A DNA stretch of 12,655 bases from Clostridiaceae bacterium. Lineage in GTDB: Bacteria > Bacillota > Clostridia > Oscillospirales > Acutalibacteraceae. Shown here piece after piece: positions 6,137-12,655 of the stretch. The stretch is from assembly GCA_016292455.1 (NCBI GenBank), contig JAEDIL010000051.1:1-12655 (forward strand), in the 5' to 3' direction. The first letter of the stretch is position 1. Each line of letters opens with the position of its first letter. The notes beneath the pieces are model-generated. The model ran no database searches and had not been told where the DNA came from. It worked only from the letters and a program-made list of their open reading frames with translations. A program made the translations under genes and the position numbers.

Positions 6137-8011
6137 ATGGCAAAGATTATTGGTATCGACCTCGGAACAACAAACTCCTGCGTAGCAGTTATTGAAGGCG
6201 GCGAACCCGTTGTTATCGCTAACGCAGAGGGCGCAAGAACAACTCCGTCGGTTGTTGCGTTTTCAAAAACGGGTGAAAGACTTGTCGGTCAGGTTGCAAA
6301 GAGGCAGGCTATCACCAATCCCGAAAGAACAATTTCATCAATCAAGCGTCAGATGGGCAGAAACTATCATGTTACGATTGATGACAAGAACTACACCCCG
6401 CAGGAAATTTCCGCAATGATTCTTCAGAAGCTTAAAGCAGATGCAGAAGCATATCTCGGAGACAAGGTAACAGAAGCAGTTATCACTGTTCCCGCTTACT
6501 TCACCGACGCACAGCGTCAGGCAACCAAGGACGCAGGAAAAATTGCCGGTCTTGAAGTCAAGAGAATCATCAACGAGCCGACGGCTGCGGCTCTTGCATA
6601 CGGCATTGACAAGGAAGATGACCAGAAGGTTATGGTTTATGACCTCGGCGGCGGAACCTTCGATGTTTCAATCATCGAAATGGGCGACGGAGTTCAGGAA
6701 GTTCTTGCAACCGCAGGTAACAACCACCTCGGCGGCGACGACTTTGACCAGAGAATTATGGACTGGCTTGTCAACAACTTCAAATCGGAGCAGGGTATTG
6801 ACCTTCGTTCAGATAAAATGGCAATGCAGAGAATCAAGGAAGCTGCCGAAAAAGCAAAGATTGAGCTTTCCGGTGTTACCACCTCGGCAATCAGCCTTCC
6901 GTTCATTACCGCAGACGCAACAGGACCGAAGCACTTGGAAGCAACGCTCACCAGAGCAAAGTTCAACGAGCTGACCGCAGACCTTGTTGAAGCAACAATG
7001 GGTCCCGTCCGTCAGGCTATGGCAGACTCGGGTCTCAGCACCGGCGAAATTGACAAGGTACTCATGGTCGGCGGTTCTTCAAGAATTCCGGCAGTAAACG
7101 AAGCAATAAAGAATTTCATAGGTAAAGAGCCGTTCAAGGGCATCAACCCGGACGAGTGCGTTGCAATCGGAGCCTGCCTGCAAGGCGGCGTTCTCGGCGG
7201 CGATGTCAAAGGTCTTCTTCTTCTCGACGTCACTCCGCTTTCACTCGGAATTGAAACCATGGGCGGCGTAAACACCAAGATTATTGAAAGAAACACCACC
7301 ATTCCGACAAAGAAGAGCCAGATTTTCTCAACTGCTGCCGACAATCAGCCCTCTGTTGAAATTCATGTCCTTCAGGGTGAACGTGAGTTCGCAAAGGACA
7401 ACAAGACTCTCGGCATATTCAGCCTTGACGGGATTCTTCCGGCACGCCGCGGTGTTCCGCAGATTGAAGTAACCTTTGATATTGACGCGAACGGCATTGT
7501 TCACGTTTCCGCAAAGGATCTCGGAACCGGCAAGGAGCAGGCAATTTCAATCACATCTTCAAGCAACATGTCCAAGGACGACATTGAAAAGGCTGTCCGC
7601 GATGCTGAACAGTTTGCAGAAGAGGATAAAAAACGCCGCGAAGATATTGACCTGAGAAACGAAGCAGATCAGCTTGTTTATCAGTGTGAAAAGATTATCT
7701 CTGAAAACGGCGACAAGTTCGATGCAAACGACAAAGCCGACCTTCAAAGCAAGGTTGACTCCCTCAAAAACGCCCTGAGCGGTCAGGATTCAGAGCTTAT
7801 CAAGAGTCAGAAGGAAGCATTGCAGCAGGAATTCTATAAGATTTCCGAAAAGCTTTATCAGCAGGCTCAGGCACAGGCCGGCGCACAGCCCGGAGCAGGT
7901 CAGCAGGGCGCACCGTTCGGCGGCGCAGATTTCGGCTCTCAGCAGCCCGGCGCAGACGGCGGTTACACCGACGCAGGCTACACCGACGCAAACTTCACAG
8001 ACGCAAACTGA
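6137..8011 (+). CDS. dnaK: Molecular chaperone DnaK (Hsp70)
   Basis: This is the ATP-driven Hsp70 chaperone that works with DnaJ and GrpE. The nucleotide-binding domain shows IGIDLGTTNSCVAV (5-18), INEPTAAALAYG (145-156), YDLGGGTFDVS (168-178) and MVGGSSRIPAV (310-320). The interdomain linker is near DVKGLLLLDV (356-365), followed by the beta-sandwich peptide-binding domain and the helical lid. The overall form, 624 aa, is that of Gram-positive DnaK. The C-terminal tail is a Gln/Ala/Gly-rich stretch ending in three near-identical five-residue units (YTDAG, YTDAN, FTDAN), without the acidic EEV-type end common in bacterial DnaK. TTGGAGG lies 10 nt before the ATG. Eighty-one bases separate it from grpE, with no clear promoter and no second CIRCE. 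Confidence 0.99.
   Translation: MAKIIGIDLGTTNSCVAVIEGGEPVVIANAEGARTTPSVVAFSKTGERLVGQVAKRQAITNPERTISSIKRQMGRNYHVTIDDKNYTPQEISAMILQKLKADAEAYLGDKVTEAVITVPAYFTDAQRQATKDAGKIAGLEVKRIINEPTAAALAYGIDKEDDQKVMVYDLGGGTFDVSIIEMGDGVQEVLATAGNNHLGGDDFDQRIMDWLVNNFKSEQGIDLRSDKMAMQRIKEAAEKAKIELSGVTTSAISLPFITADATGPKHLEATLTRAKFNELTADLVEATMGPVRQAMADSGLSTGEIDKVLMVGGSSRIPAVNEAIKNFIGKEPFKGINPDECVAIGACLQGGVLGGDVKGLLLLDVTPLSLGIETMGGVNTKIIERNTTIPTKKSQIFSTAADNQPSVEIHVLQGEREFAKDNKTLGIFSLDGILPARRGVPQIEVTFDIDANGIVHVSAKDLGTGKEQAISITSSSNMSKDDIEKAVRDAEQFAEEDKKRREDIDLRNEADQLVYQCEKIISENGDKFDANDKADLQSKVDSLKNALSGQDSELIKSQKEALQQEFYKISEKLYQQAQAQAGAQPGAGQQGAPFGGADFGSQQPGADGGYTDAGYTDANFTDAN
7964..8008 (+). repeat. Three 15-bp tandem repeats at the 3' end of dnaK
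   Basis: Three consecutive 15-bp units encode YTDAG, YTDAN and FTDAN, the last 15 residues of DnaK. Units 1 and 2 differ at two adjacent bases, in the Gly/Asn codon. Unit 3 differs further at the Phe codon and one silent site. This is visible directly in the DNA. Confidence 0.85.
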
Positions 8012-8036
8012 GTAAAGGTTCCGGATAGATTTCAGG

Positions 8037-8073
8037 CATCAGATTCTGCCCAAAGCAGCGTCTGGTGTCTGAT
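8037..8073 (+). promoter_or_regulatory. Possible mRNA hairpin between dnaK and dnaJ
   Basis: CATCAGA (8037-8043) can pair either with TCTGGTG (8061-8067, one G-U) or, as ATCAGA, with TCTGAT (8068-8073). These are two adjacent, mutually exclusive partners. The T tract needed for a terminator is absent. The dnaJ ribosome binding site (GGAG, 8076-8079) stays outside the stem. It may mark an mRNA processing or stability site; the function is not shown by sequence. Confidence 0.3.
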
Positions 8074-8090
8074 TTGGAGTTGTATTATAT

Positions 8091-9260
8091 ATGGCAGAAA
8101 ACAAACGCGATTATTATGAAGTGCTCGGAGTGAGCAAGAGCGCAAGCGACGATGAGATAAAAAAAGCCTACCGTAAGCTTGCAAAAAAGTATCACCCTGA
8201 CCTTAATCCCGGCGACAAGACCGCCGAGGAAAAGTTCAAGGAGGCAAACGAGGCGTACGAGGTTCTTTCCGACAGTCAGAAAAAGGCGCGTTATGACCAA
8301 TACGGTCACGCAGGCGTTGACCCGAACTTCGGCGCAGGCGGTGCGGGCGGCTTCGGCGGCTTCGGCGGAGACTTTGACCTCGGTGATATACTCGGCAGTA
8401 TGTTCGGCGGCTTCGGCGGTTTCGGCTCAACGCGTCAGCAGAACCCGAATGCTCCGCAGAAGGGCACTACCGTTCAGGCGAGCGTCACAATATCCTTTGA
8501 AGAGGCGGCAAAGGGCTGCAAGAAAAAGGTCAACATAAAGAGAATTGACTCCTGCCCCGAATGCGGCGGCACGGGAGCGGCAAAGGGAACAAAGCCGGAA
8601 ACCTGCAAAACCTGCGGCGGCAGGGGACAAATCAATGTTCAGCAGCGTACTCCGTTCGGCGCGTTCAGTTCATCAAGACCTTGTTCGGACTGCGGCGGAA
8701 AGGGTAAGATTGTCAAGAATCCCTGCCAGCATTGCCGCGGAACGGGCTTCATAACCAAAAACGAAACGGTTGAAGTTGATATTCCGGCAGGAATTGACGA
8801 CCGTCAGGCGCTCAATGTCCGCGGCGGCGGAAACAAGGGCATGAACGGCGGACCCAACGGAGACCTCAGGGTGAACATAAACGTTCGTCCGCACCCGTTC
8901 TTTGAGCGTGACGGCTTTGATGTCTGGTGCGATTTCACCGTAACGTTTGCTCAGGCGGCTCTCGGAGATACGCTCTTTGTTCCGACTCTTGACGGCAAAG
9001 TCAAGTATGAGCTTCCGGCGGGCACACAGCCCGGCGAGGTTTTCCGTTTCAGGAACAGAGGTATTCAACAGCTCGGTTCAAGAGGTCGCGGCGACCAGTT
9101 CGTCAGGATAATCGTTGACGTTCCGAAAGGGCTCAACTCAAAGCAGAAAGAGATGCTCCGCCAGTTCAACGATTCGCTTTCGAACAAGCCGAAAAACAAT
9201 ATTGACGACGGAAAAACTGTCGGCGAAGAAAAGAAGAGCTTTTTTGACAAGTTCAAATAA
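8091..9260 (+). CDS. dnaJ: Chaperone protein DnaJ (Hsp40, type I)
   Basis: DnaJ is the co-chaperone that delivers unfolded clients to DnaK and stimulates its ATPase. Domain order is complete. The J domain (1-72) has the HPD motif at 35-37. A Gly/Phe-rich segment spans about 78-113. The zinc-binding region has four CxxCxGxG repeats at 155-162, 172-179, 198-205 and 212-219. The C-terminal substrate-binding and dimerisation domains follow, giving 389 aa in all. GGAG lies 11 nt before the ATG. It is the last gene of the operon, followed by the hairpin terminator about 85 nt on. The spacer 9261-9344 holds a weak 7-bp hairpin (AAGGTAC/GTGCCTT) without a T tract, and no gene. Confidence 0.98.
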   Translation: MAENKRDYYEVLGVSKSASDDEIKKAYRKLAKKYHPDLNPGDKTAEEKFKEANEAYEVLSDSQKKARYDQYGHAGVDPNFGAGGAGGFGGFGGDFDLGDILGSMFGGFGGFGSTRQQNPNAPQKGTTVQASVTISFEEAAKGCKKKVNIKRIDSCPECGGTGAAKGTKPETCKTCGGRGQINVQQRTPFGAFSSSRPCSDCGGKGKIVKNPCQHCRGTGFITKNETVEVDIPAGIDDRQALNVRGGGNKGMNGGPNGDLRVNINVRPHPFFERDGFDVWCDFTVTFAQAALGDTLFVPTLDGKVKYELPAGTQPGEVFRFRNRGIQQLGSRGRGDQFVRIIVDVPKGLNSKQKEMLRQFNDSLSNKPKNNIDDGKTVGEEKKSFFDKFK

Positions 9261-9344
9261 GAGCATGCTGAAAGAAAAAGGTACTGTCAGATCCTTTGCT
9301 GAGGTGCCTTGAAAGAGTAAAAGTTATTTATAACATCTAAGAAG

Positions 9345-9402
9345 AAAAGACTATACTTCACGTTAAATCCGGACCCGCGCCGGGTGTGAAGTATAGTCTT
9401 TT
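9345..9402. terminator. Bidirectional terminator between dnaJ and the carrier-protein operon
   Basis: A perfect 17-bp inverted repeat (9345-9361 and 9386-9402, starting AAAAGACTATA and ending TATAGTCTTTT) encloses a 24-nt loop. The loop contains an inner ACCCG-CGC-CGGGT hairpin. T-rich sequence lies outside both arms (TTTTGTGCTTT on plus; TTTTCTTCTT on minus), as expected for a terminator shared by convergent operons. Confidence 0.85.
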
Positions 9403-9411
9403 GTGCTTTGG

Positions 9412-9437
9412 TCTGCGCTGAACGCGTCAGTCCCTTT
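9412..9437 (-). repeat. Short hairpin-forming repeat, copy 1
   Basis: This 26-base stretch matches 12614-12639 at 22 of 26 positions once strands are set equal. Read on the minus strand it contains CTG-A-CGC, a GTTCA loop and GCGCAG, a 6-bp stem with one bulged base. It lies between the carrier-protein stop and the shared terminator. It could be a remnant of a MITE or IS end, or an RNA element linked to terminators. Confidence 0.5.
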
Positions 9438-9454
9438 GTTGTTGCGTAGTTCTT

Positions 9455-9685
9455 TCAGTCCTCATCCTGAAGGCGGGTAATCATTTTCCACATTGCCTTT
9501 GCGGAGTTGAAGTTATCCGGAATAATTTCAACAGCGGGAATGGTGATGTCGAATTCGTCTTCAAGCTCTGCAACGAGCGAGAGGATTGAAAGCGAAGGGA
9601 GAACGTGGTTGTCAATAAGGCTTTCGTTGTTCTCATAGTCAACGCCGGGCTGAATGTCTTCAAGAATTTCAATAAGTTTGTCCAT
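9455..9685 (-). CDS. Small acyl/aminoacyl carrier protein (DltC-like)
   Basis: This 76-aa carrier protein has the four-helix ACP/PCP pattern: a first helix (MDKLIEILEDI), a long loop, then LPSLSILSLVAELEDEFDI (29-47) with S31 as the expected 4'-phosphopantetheine site, and IPAVEIIPDNFNSAKAMWKMI. It most resembles the stand-alone carriers paired with single adenylation enzymes (DltC-like), not the fatty acid ACP. The residue before the serine is Pro instead of the usual Asp. It starts 16 nt after the decarboxylase stop, and the ribosome binding site AAGGAAG directly follows that stop, so the two are co-translated. It probably holds the amino acid loaded by the ligase encoded in the same operon; this is inferred from context. 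Confidence 0.88.
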   Translation of the reverse strand: MDKLIEILEDIQPGVDYENNESLIDNHVLPSLSILSLVAELEDEFDITIPAVEIIPDNFNSAKAMWKMITRLQDED

Positions 9686-9701
9686 TTTGGAATACTTCCT
9701 T

Positions 9702-10862
9702 TCAATATTTTGGTGTATTTAAAACACTTGTTTCAAAGCTTTTGCGAACGCAGAGAAAGTCTCCGTTCTCTTTTTTCAGGTAAACTGCCGGAATATCGCG
9801 GCTGAGGAAAAGGGAGATTCCCTCGGTCATGCAGTAAGCGCCGGTGTTTTCAAAGCAGATTGCGTCTCCGATTGAAACGCGCGGAAGCAGAACCTGTTTT
9901 GCAACAATGTCATTCATTGAACACAGCGAGCCGCAGATGTTCCATGCTTCGCAGATTTCCTCGTTCTCCTTTCCGAGTACGGAAAGAACGGGATGCTTCA
10001 TTGCCATGTGCTGTCCGAAGTAGACGAGATGGTGCATGCCGCCGTCAATGAGAAGATAATTCTGACCCTTGTTGCGCTTGATGTCAACAATGTGGGTGCA
10101 GTAACTGCCGCAGCAGGCGGCAATGCTCCTTCCGAGTTCAAGCGAAATCTTCGCTTTGAACTGCATTGAGCACAGGGCGTCCGAAAACTGAGAAATCAGC
10201 TCTTCTTCTCCGATGTCCTCGTCTTCAAAGTAAGCAACGGGAAAACCGGGGCCGTATTCAAGCTCGCGTGCTTCAAAGCCGTATTCGTCACGGAGCTTTA
10301 TCAGCAGCTCGTCAAGGTGCGAAATTTCGCGGCGCAGCTTTTTGAAGGAGGTTTTCTGTGTTCCGGAAAAAAACTGAATTCCGAGAATATCAAGACAGGG
10401 ATAGTCATTCCGGTTTCTGACGATTTCTTCAATCTCGCTTTTGTTGATTCCGAACTGACTGTCGTTCGTCAGTCGGAGCAGAGTTTTCAGCGTTTTGCCG
10501 TATTTTCCTGAGAGCGAGCGAAGCAGCTCAAACTGAGTCATTGACTCAACGGTGTAAATCCTCCTGTCCGAGGAAGCAACCATGGTTTCAATAACATCGG
10601 GTGTTTTGTTGACGCCGGAGATTACAGTTTCCTCTTCGGGAACGCCGAGCCCGGCGCAGATTTCTGCTTCACCCGGGGAGCAGACCTCAAAGCGCTCAAC
10701 CGAGCCGATGAGCTCTTTGATTATGAAGGTATTGGCTTTTACCGCGTAGCAAAGCTCAACGTCTTGCGGAAGCGACCTTTTCAGATAGGCCACCCGTTCT
10801 TTGAGCTTTTTCACGTCAAAAACATAAAATGCGGTTTCGTTGGTTCTGGCAAGTTCATGCAT
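9702..10862 (-). CDS. Fold-type III PLP-dependent decarboxylase (DapDC/Orn/Arg family), possibly acting on a carrier-bound amino acid
   Basis: Numbering is from the chosen start (386 aa). Alanine-racemase-type barrel signatures are CYAVKAN (38-44) with K42 as the PLP lysine, GIQFFSGTQ (161-169), the glycine loop LEYGPGFPV (201-209), LELGR (241-245), GSLCSMND (311-318) with the expected active-site Cys C314, and GAYC (341-344). These belong to the diaminopimelate/ornithine decarboxylase group, but the HxHIGSQ block and the C-terminal region depart from lysA, so I do not call it lysA. The longest frame begins at a TTG overlapping the ligase gene with no ribosome binding site. ATG 10862 matches where homologous N-termini begin, after a weak GGAAAGG. 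Lying between an adenylating ligase and a carrier protein, it may decarboxylate the carrier-linked aminoacyl group, as BtrK does. Confidence 0.87.
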   Translation of the reverse strand: MHELARTNETAFYVFDVKKLKERVAYLKRSLPQDVELCYAVKANTFIIKELIGSVERFEVCSPGEAEICAGLGVPEEETVISGVNKTPDVIETMVASSDRRIYTVESMTQFELLRSLSGKYGKTLKTLLRLTNDSQFGINKSEIEEIVRNRNDYPCLDILGIQFFSGTQKTSFKKLRREISHLDELLIKLRDEYGFEARELEYGPGFPVAYFEDEDIGEEELISQFSDALCSMQFKAKISLELGRSIAACCGSYCTHIVDIKRNKGQNYLLIDGGMHHLVYFGQHMAMKHPVLSVLGKENEEICEAWNICGSLCSMNDIVAKQVLLPRVSIGDAICFENTGAYCMTEGISLFLSRDIPAVYLKKENGDFLCVRKSFETSVLNTPKY

Positions 10863-10935
10863 TGCGTTTGCCGTGCCTTTCCGGCTGCAATAGTTTTGCT
10901 GTCCGCGCCGCAGCCTGACGCAGACAGCTGCTGTT

Positions 10936-12435
10936 TTATTCGGCAAGTTTTTTGCGGTCGATTTTTCCGTTCTTGGTCAGCGGCATTTCGTCAAGCTGGC
11001 GAATTATGCCCGGAACCATGAAAGAGGGAAGCTCCTTTGTCATAATTTCGTGGAGTCGCACCCTGTCTATTGAACCGACATAAAAGCCTTTGAGTCTGGA
11101 CTTCTTTTCGTCAAAGATGCAGCAGCACCTTTCAACGCCTTCAATCGCTCCCATTTCGCGTTCAATTTCTTCAAGTTCAATTCTGTGACCCATATATTTA
11201 ATCTGGAAATCCTTTCTTCCGCAGAAGAAGAGGTCGCCGTTTTCGTCAAAGCGACCGAGGTCACCGGTACGGTAGATTCTTTCCGGATAATATGGATTAA
11301 GAGGATTCTGAACAAAGTGCAGCTCGTTCTGCTGCGGCGCCGAGTAATAGCCGAGAGCGAGAGCTGAGCCGCGTACGCAGATTTCGCCCACCGCTTCCTT
11401 TTTTGTAACCTTTTTGTCGTTTTCGTCAAGGAGGAAAACATCTTCGTTCAAAAACGGTTTTCCAATCGGGATTCCTGCGGAGTAATCCCGCTCAGGTTCA
11501 AGAATGTGATAGGTGCAGTTGCAGGTGATTTCCGTCGGACCGTAAAGGTTGACGTATTTTGCTTTCGGCAAATGTGCGCGGAAGTTTTTGAGCGCTTTGT
11601 TCGGCATGACTTCGCCGCTGAAAAGAATCATTCTGACCGTTTCGGGCGTTTTATAGTCAAGTGCATGGAAGGTGCTGAGCAGACAAAGCGCTGAAACCGC
11701 CCAGATCATGACAGTTGCCTTGTGCTCACACAAAAAGTCAATAAGTCCCGTGGGAACGGAGAACAGCTTTCTCGGGACAACGGCAATTGCCGCGCCGGTT
11801 TTGAGAGCGCTGTAAATATCCTTGACCGAAACATCAAAGTCAAACGGCGCCTGATTTGCAATGACATCGGTTTCGTTGATTCCGAATGTTCCGGTAAAGC
11901 AGTCGATAAAATCTATTACGCTGCGGTGAGCAACAACAATGCCCTTGGGAACTCCGGTTGAGCCGGAGGTGAAGTTAATGTAAAGGGGATCTGTGTCAAT
12001 CGAGCGTTCGCGCACACTGAGGAGAGCTTCTTCGCAGATTTCTTCGCTTTCAAGCTCTTCGAGCGTGACAAGCCCGAACTCCGGAAAAATCCGTGCCGCT
12101 TCATCTTTCAGAGCGGATGTTGTGATAATAAGCTTCGGCGAAAGCACAGCGGTGATCTGAGAAAGCCTTGAACCGGGAAGTTCAGGGTTCAGAAAACAAT
12201 AGAATCCGCCGGCGTAAACAATGCCGAAGAAAGCAAAAAGCGAGGCACAGTCCTTTTCGCCGTAAACGCCGACCGGACAGGCAAAAACGTTCCTTTTGCA
12301 AAGAGCTGAACCTATCGCGCGGCTTTTTGAAAGCAGCTGCGTGTAGGAATAGCGGCGGTTTTCATCAAGCATTGCACAGTTTTCCGGAAAGCGGGAGGCG
12401 CTTTCTTCAAGATACTGCAAAACATTTCGGTTCAT
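10936..12435 (-). CDS. AMP-forming amino acid-carrier protein ligase (DltA-like adenylation domain)
   Basis: This is a stand-alone adenylation enzyme of 499 aa from the ANL superfamily. It should form aminoacyl-AMP and transfer the acyl group to the carrier protein two genes downstream. Core motifs: TSGSTGVPKG (156-165), NQAPFDFDVSVKDIY (194-208), SGEVMPN (273-279), NLYGPTEI (296-303), YRTGDLGR (388-395), GRKDFQIKYMGHRIELEEIE (406-425) and PLTKNGKIDRKKL (485-497) with the adenylation lysine K491. The blocks resemble DltA closely, but no DltB or DltD is nearby. D201 is in the position of the Asp that binds the substrate amino group, so an amino acid is expected. The open frame extends to 12534, but that ATG lies in the -10 box. 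ATG 12435 follows GAGG and fits the family N-terminus. Confidence 0.9.
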   Translation of the reverse strand: MNRNVLQYLEESASRFPENCAMLDENRRYSYTQLLSKSRAIGSALCKRNVFACPVGVYGEKDCASLFAFFGIVYAGGFYCFLNPELPGSRLSQITAVLSPKLIITTSALKDEAARIFPEFGLVTLEELESEEICEEALLSVRERSIDTDPLYINFTSGSTGVPKGIVVAHRSVIDFIDCFTGTFGINETDVIANQAPFDFDVSVKDIYSALKTGAAIAVVPRKLFSVPTGLIDFLCEHKATVMIWAVSALCLLSTFHALDYKTPETVRMILFSGEVMPNKALKNFRAHLPKAKYVNLYGPTEITCNCTYHILEPERDYSAGIPIGKPFLNEDVFLLDENDKKVTKKEAVGEICVRGSALALGYYSAPQQNELHFVQNPLNPYYPERIYRTGDLGRFDENGDLFFCGRKDFQIKYMGHRIELEEIEREMGAIEGVERCCCIFDEKKSRLKGFYVGSIDRVRLHEIMTKELPSFMVPGIIRQLDEMPLTKNGKIDRKKLAE

Positions 12436-12532
12436 ATATGATAATACCTCTTTCTTAAAATGAAAATCACAGTAATTCTGTTTCTGCAATTTTTCGTGTG
12501 AAAGCAAAAACACTCTCTGCTTTGCCGCAACC

Positions 12533-12538
12533 ATTATA
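12533..12538 (-). promoter_or_regulatory. -10 box of the ligase-decarboxylase-carrier operon
   Basis: A perfect TATAAT on the minus strand lies about 98 nt before the ligase start. A weak TGTAAA is placed at -35 with a 17-nt spacer. The predicted leader is about 90 nt and I see no riboswitch or terminator in it. It shares 13 identical bases with the pncB -10 region. Confidence 0.5.
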
Positions 12539-12613
12539 CTACACCCGCTACAATTTTACATTAAAAAAATGTCATAAATATGAAAAAGTTTGGGAAAACG
12601 GAAATAAATTACT

Positions 12614-12639
12614 GAAGGGGCTGTCGCATTCAGCGCAGA
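12614..12639 (+). repeat. Short hairpin-forming repeat, copy 2
   Basis: This second copy of the repeat at 9412-9437 lies in the opposite orientation. It contains CTG-T-CGC, an ATTCA loop and GCGCAG. The A-rich stretch AACAAAAAGAAAAATGC follows and runs to the window edge. It begins with AAGGGGCTGTCGCA, reminiscent of terminal inverted repeats of some IS and MITE families, but the other end is not in the window. Confidence 0.5.
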
Positions 12640-12655
12640 ACAAAAAGAAAAATGC

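Noticed and set aside
10863..10946. TTG start extending the decarboxylase into the end of the ligase gene
   Set aside because: There is no ribosome binding site, a rare start codon is required, and the extra 28 residues are Arg/Cys-rich and unlike the family N-terminus, which begins near TAFYVFD.
9455..12435. A dlt (teichoic acid D-alanylation) operon
   Set aside because: The ligase and carrier are DltA/DltC-like, but a decarboxylase takes the place of DltB and no DltD is present within the window.
12436..12534. N-terminal extension of the ligase by 33 residues
   Set aside because: The upstream ATG overlaps the TATAAT box, so it would not be in the transcript; ATG 12435 fits the family start.

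Overview
The window reads as a chromosomal segment from a low-to-mid GC member of the Bacillota, most likely class Clostridia and plausibly an Oscillospiraceae/Ruminococcaceae-type gut bacterium. The grounds are the gene order hrcA-grpE-dnaK-dnaJ behind a perfect CIRCE operator, GGAGG-type ribosome binding sites, TTGACA/TATAAT-type promoters and U-tract terminators. The genus cannot be fixed from sequence reading alone. There are no rRNA or tRNA genes, no CRISPR array and no complete mobile element.

Layout, left to right. (1) 1-1300: a TspO/MBR membrane protein gene (minus strand) diverges from a dUTPase gene (plus strand). The dUTPase gene ends in a hairpin terminator that also faces the next, convergent operon. 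(2) 1384-3728 (minus): a two-gene operon of nicotinate phosphoribosyltransferase (pncB) and an RluA-family pseudouridine synthase, coupled through a TGATG stop/start overlap. (3) 3890-4300 (plus): a small XRE-type HTH regulator whose leader carries a strong promoter, a palindrome over the -35 box and a terminator-like hairpin before the start codon. (4) 4320-9402 (plus): the heat-shock operon hrcA-grpE-dnaK-dnaJ. It has a textbook promoter with CIRCE just downstream, and ends in a 17-bp-stem bidirectional terminator. (5) 9455-12540 (minus): a three-gene operon encoding a DltA-like amino-acid-adenylating ligase, a fold-type III PLP decarboxylase and a small acyl/peptidyl carrier protein.

Region 5 is the most interesting part. 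The ligase should activate an amino acid and load it on the carrier protein, and the decarboxylase could then act on the carrier-bound aminoacyl group. This is the logic known from BtrJ/BtrK/BtrI in butirosin biosynthesis. The partners expected of a teichoic acid D-alanylation (dlt) operon, DltB and DltD, are absent. The product is unknown, and more genes may lie beyond the right edge.

Other items worth a look are the XRE leader (promoter, palindrome, possible attenuator), a short hairpin-forming repeat found next to the dnaJ/carrier-protein terminator and again at the right edge, a tandem-repeat tail on DnaK in place of the usual acidic terminus, and a Pro in place of Asp before the carrier protein's phosphopantetheine serine. 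Several starts were moved inward from the longest possible ORF on ribosome-binding-site grounds (tspO, grpE, the decarboxylase and the ligase).
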